64,000 nt of DNA from Azadirachta indica (taxonomy: Eukaryota > Streptophyta > Magnoliopsida > Sapindales > Meliaceae), in the NCBI GenBank assembly GCA_022749755.1, contig CM040441.1, positions 9,718,890 through 9,782,889 on the forward strand, written 5' to 3'. The translations under genes and the position numbers were made by a program. This document shows, piece after piece, positions 61,331-64,000 of this stretch (within the stretch, counting starts at the first letter, position 1; the number at the start of each line of letters is the position of its first letter). Under the pieces are notes generated by a model. It had not been told where the DNA came from, did not search any database, and was given only the letters and a program-made list of their open reading frames with translations.

Positions 61331-62158
61331 CGTTGAAGAAAATAAATTTATATTAAATCTCTCTTAACTTTAGGAATGCTGATAATATTTATTTTAGAAA
61401 TATATTTAATAAGATTAAACTTAATAAAACTAAATAAATCTAATTTTAATTTTAGCACTTCCCTTAAACTCAAGACAGTAGAGCAAACTTGAATTTGGAA
61501 ACCAATGTGATTGAGAAGAAAATCTCAAAGACCATAGTCAAAGATGATAGTGCCTTCCATAAGCAAATATTGATAGTGCCTTCTATAGACGAAGAGTGCC
61601 TTTCATAAGTGAAGAATACTTGTAATGCCTTCTATAGGCAAAAAATACTTGTAGCATCTTTTCTAAGCGAAGAATACTAACTATATCTTTTTGTAGACAG
61701 AGAATATTAACTGTGCTTTTTTTTAGGCAAAGAACATTGATTGTGCCTTTTTATAGGCAAAGAGTAGTAGATGAACGGGCAACCATATTAGGAATTTGTA
61801 AACAGTACAACTCTATAGTACCCAAGAATAGTATACCCAAATAGTATTGTGAACAATACCATACTTGAATTAAGGTTTCAAGAAATTTTGTTTTTTGGAG
61901 TAAAAACTAAATCATGCTTAGTAACCACCTTATAAGGTAGAACATCATCATTATCAAAGTTTTTCTAAAACGACTCTCAAATCTAAGGTTAAATCAACTC
62001 TAATGTCATGTTAAAAAAAATAAAATTATATTGAATCTCTCTTGAATTATAAATTCTTAATAAATTAAGAAAAGACTAATAATTAATACTTAATCTAAAA
62101 ATATACTTAATAAAACTAAACTTAACAAAACTAAATAAGTATAATTTTAATTCTAACA
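61331..62158 (-). mobile_element. TRIM-like small LTR retrotransposon inserted in NLR-3
   Basis: On the - strand: LTR 62158-62009 (150 bp, TGTTAGAATT to TTTAACA); at once a degenerate PBS (TGACATTAGAGT, 8 of 12 matching TGGTATCAGAGC); a non-coding interior; a purine-rich tract GAGTTTAAGGGAAG (61471-61458); then the second LTR 61457-61331 (127 bp, TGCTAAAATT to TTCAACG). The 5-bp duplication TCATT lies at 61326-61330 and 62159-62163. The equivalent site in NLR-1 (about 45808) lacks the insert. The total of 828 bp without coding capacity fits a terminal-repeat retrotransposon in miniature. Confidence 0.82.
61551..61770. repeat. Degenerate tandem repeat inside the TRIM-like element
   Basis: About eight units of roughly 29 bases with the consensus tgcctTctaTAgGCgaagaatact start near 61551, 61577, 61597, 61626, 61655, 61685, 61714 and 61744. 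No open frame crosses the array. Confidence 0.75.
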
Positions 62159-64000
62159 TCATTAATTTCTAATTTGCAGAGCTTTGGAAAGCTTGAGACT
62201 GGGACTACAACTCCGCACATTAACTGACAACAAGTTTCTCCAAAGAAGGAAGAAGCTCGGGCAATTTTTCAGACAATTTTGGACACCTCTGATGGAAAGT
62301 TCACGGAGGCAAGGAAATATTCCAACATACTTATTTTCTTCTAAATCGGTTTCCCAACACTCCCCTTCTTGCAAATTCTCAAAGTGCAAAGTCTCTAATG
62401 ATTGAAATGAAATGACTTTGAGCAATCCTTTCCATAAAACTCAAGCTCGATTGTTTTTGGCCCCATCATCTCTGTGATTGTGAGATGTTTTAAGTGAATT
62501 CTACATCCCGAGTGAAGGCAAAGATTTACACCGTTCACAATTTTCCAACTTCAGAACCTCTATATTGGACAATAATCCATCTCCTATCCAAGATGGAAAT
62601 TTTGCACCACCATACCATCTAATTGTGAGTCTTTTATATTAAATTTGATGAGGTTGCAGTATGTCAGGTATATTTTCTTCTACTGCTGCTTCTCATAAGT
62701 TGCTAAAGTGAGCCCCCATTATAAGGTTAATGCTTTTAGATTTTGCTTTTCACATAAGTAGCTTTTCTTGCATCCACTGAATTAGTCAAACGCTCTAATT
62801 CTAAAATACAAAGTCTTCCAAGGAGAAACTTCAAATTCTTCAAATCTTTTAAACCGGATATTCTTCCACCCTTGCCCACGATAAAACTAGATAAAGTTTC
62901 GGGATTCTTTAATTTTTTCATTCCCAGTGGCATCTCTTTCAGCAAATTTGCACCTTTTATGTCAAGATGGCACAAGTTGATCAAATTCCTTAAGATAATA
63001 ACAATCCGTCAATAGGAAAATTTGCAAGTTAATAAGCTCGTGGACTCAGGTAAATTTCTTATCATAGTATTAGACAAATTGAGATACCTTAAGAGTCTCA
63101 ACTCCTTCATCAAGTCTGGTAATTGAGTTATACGGTATCTTTGTGAAGATAAAACCTTCAACTTTTTGAGATTGGGCAACAAGTCATGTACAACCAGATA
63201 AGTTATGCAACTTAAACCATCACGCCCTCTAATGAGTACTGACAAGAATGTTCTCAAATGTTCAACTTTATGAAAGACCTCTAATTTATTTATACCATCA
63301 TACTCACCACGAGTGTAAGAGGAATGATGAATCCTCTCAAATCTTCTCGATCGCTTATTGGCCTCCTATAACCTGAAAATGGTTTCTCCAGAAACAAATT
63401 GAGTCAAATCATGGACAAGGTCATGCATTATAAATTTTGAACTATCACTGTTTGAACTATCACTGTTTGATTGTTGAAAGACTGACCTTGAAACTAGCTC
63501 ATCAAAACACTCATTGCCCCAATCTTCTGGTTGCTTATCATTTCTTGATTGTTGAACAACACCTTCGGCTATCCACAAAACAACAAGTTCTTTCTTTCTG
63601 AATTCATAATCTTTGGGAAAAATTGCACTATACGCAAAGCATCTCTTCATATGAGTAAGAAGATCATGATAACTCAATCTTAACACTGGAAGAATCTCAT
63701 TTTATGGAGGAAAATCCAATATGCTGTTGTTCAGTATACAGTCGCAGGCATCATCTCTTTTTGAGCGCAAAAGACTGCCAAGGGTAAGCCTCCGCACTTT
63801 CCAACAACATTATTACCAAATGATTCTAAAATTTGATGTGCTTTAATATCTCTACCTTCAAATGCATGCTTGATGAGCACAGACCAGCAACCGTCATCAA
63901 ATAGATGCTTTAGATTATATTGCTCCATTTTTCCCATCATTGAAGCAACATCTGAATTGCGTGTGGTGACAATAATCTTGCTTTTTGTTGCCCCAGCCAT

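Larger units (their letters stand above)
60156..64000 (-). pseudogene. NLR-3: CC-NB-ARC-LRR pseudogene, 5' end beyond the window
   Basis: At the right edge the frame begins within the NB-ARC at RNBS-B (SKIIVTTRNSDVAS) and reaches GLPLA, where about 16 bases are missing compared with NLR-1 and the frame shifts (stop at 63731). Next come RNBS-D MKRCFAYSAIFPKDYEF, WIAEG and an intact M-H-D (63686-63366), which includes a short SSNSDSSNSD repeat. LRR fragments follow at 63257-63009, 62984-62736, 62425-62162, about 61149-60808 and 60821-60276, each in a shifted frame, and a C terminus with stop about 60156. A TRIM-like element (61331-62158) splits the LRR. The many lesions show an older pseudogene than NLR-1. 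Confidence 0.82.

Overview
This is plant nuclear DNA, almost certainly from a woody eudicot. The evidence is AT-rich intergenic DNA, GT-AG introns, CYP716-type cytochrome P450 genes, Rx-type CC-NB-ARC-LRR (NLR) resistance genes, a Ty1-copia element, a large solo LTR, and small SINE/TRIM-type elements. The protein style (RPP13-like-1 NLRs, CYP716 P450s) fits Citrus or a relative in Sapindales, but that placement is recognition, not proof.

Left part (about 3.2-38 kb): a head-to-tail array of five CYP716-like P450 copies, all on the + strand, starting at 3271, 9878, 17258, 23226 and 31975. All have the same three exons (about 0.98 kb, exactly 188 bp, 299-300 bp), a TATA box about 67-69 bp upstream of the start, and recognisably related flanks. 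Only copy A (3271-4926, 492 codons) is intact. B has two indels, C one, E one, and D has lost its ATG, the Glu of the ExxR motif, and one base after the heme cysteine. A short relic of the 5' end of an NLR gene follows copies B, D and E. Two of these relics share the same 13-bp deletion and the third has a slightly larger one at the same place, so the unit that multiplied was probably P450 plus NLR stub plus spacer. At the far left (1123-1885) is a broken gene for a small secreted Cys-rich, possibly lectin-like protein.

Right part (about 38-64 kb): three NLR pseudogenes on the - strand. NLR-2 (38193-39925) is a CC domain joined directly to LRRs, with the whole NB-ARC missing. NLR-1 (54799 down to 44388) has a premature stop after RNBS-D, frameshifts, and a 6.2-kb Ty1-copia element (46456-52655, TSD AAGTT) inside its LRR region. 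NLR-3 (60156 to beyond the window edge at 64000) has several frameshifts and an 828-bp TRIM-like LTR element (61331-62158, TSD TCATT). A 2.3-kb solo LTR (57073-59396, TSD AAGCA) lies between NLR-1 and NLR-3.

Overall this is a birth-and-death region where a specialised-metabolism P450 array adjoins an NLR cluster, with one plausible functional gene (P450 copy A). No oxidosqualene cyclase, glycosyltransferase, tRNA, rRNA or CRISPR array was seen. All indel and stop calls assume the sequence is correct; single-base deletions in C, D and E could be assembly errors.
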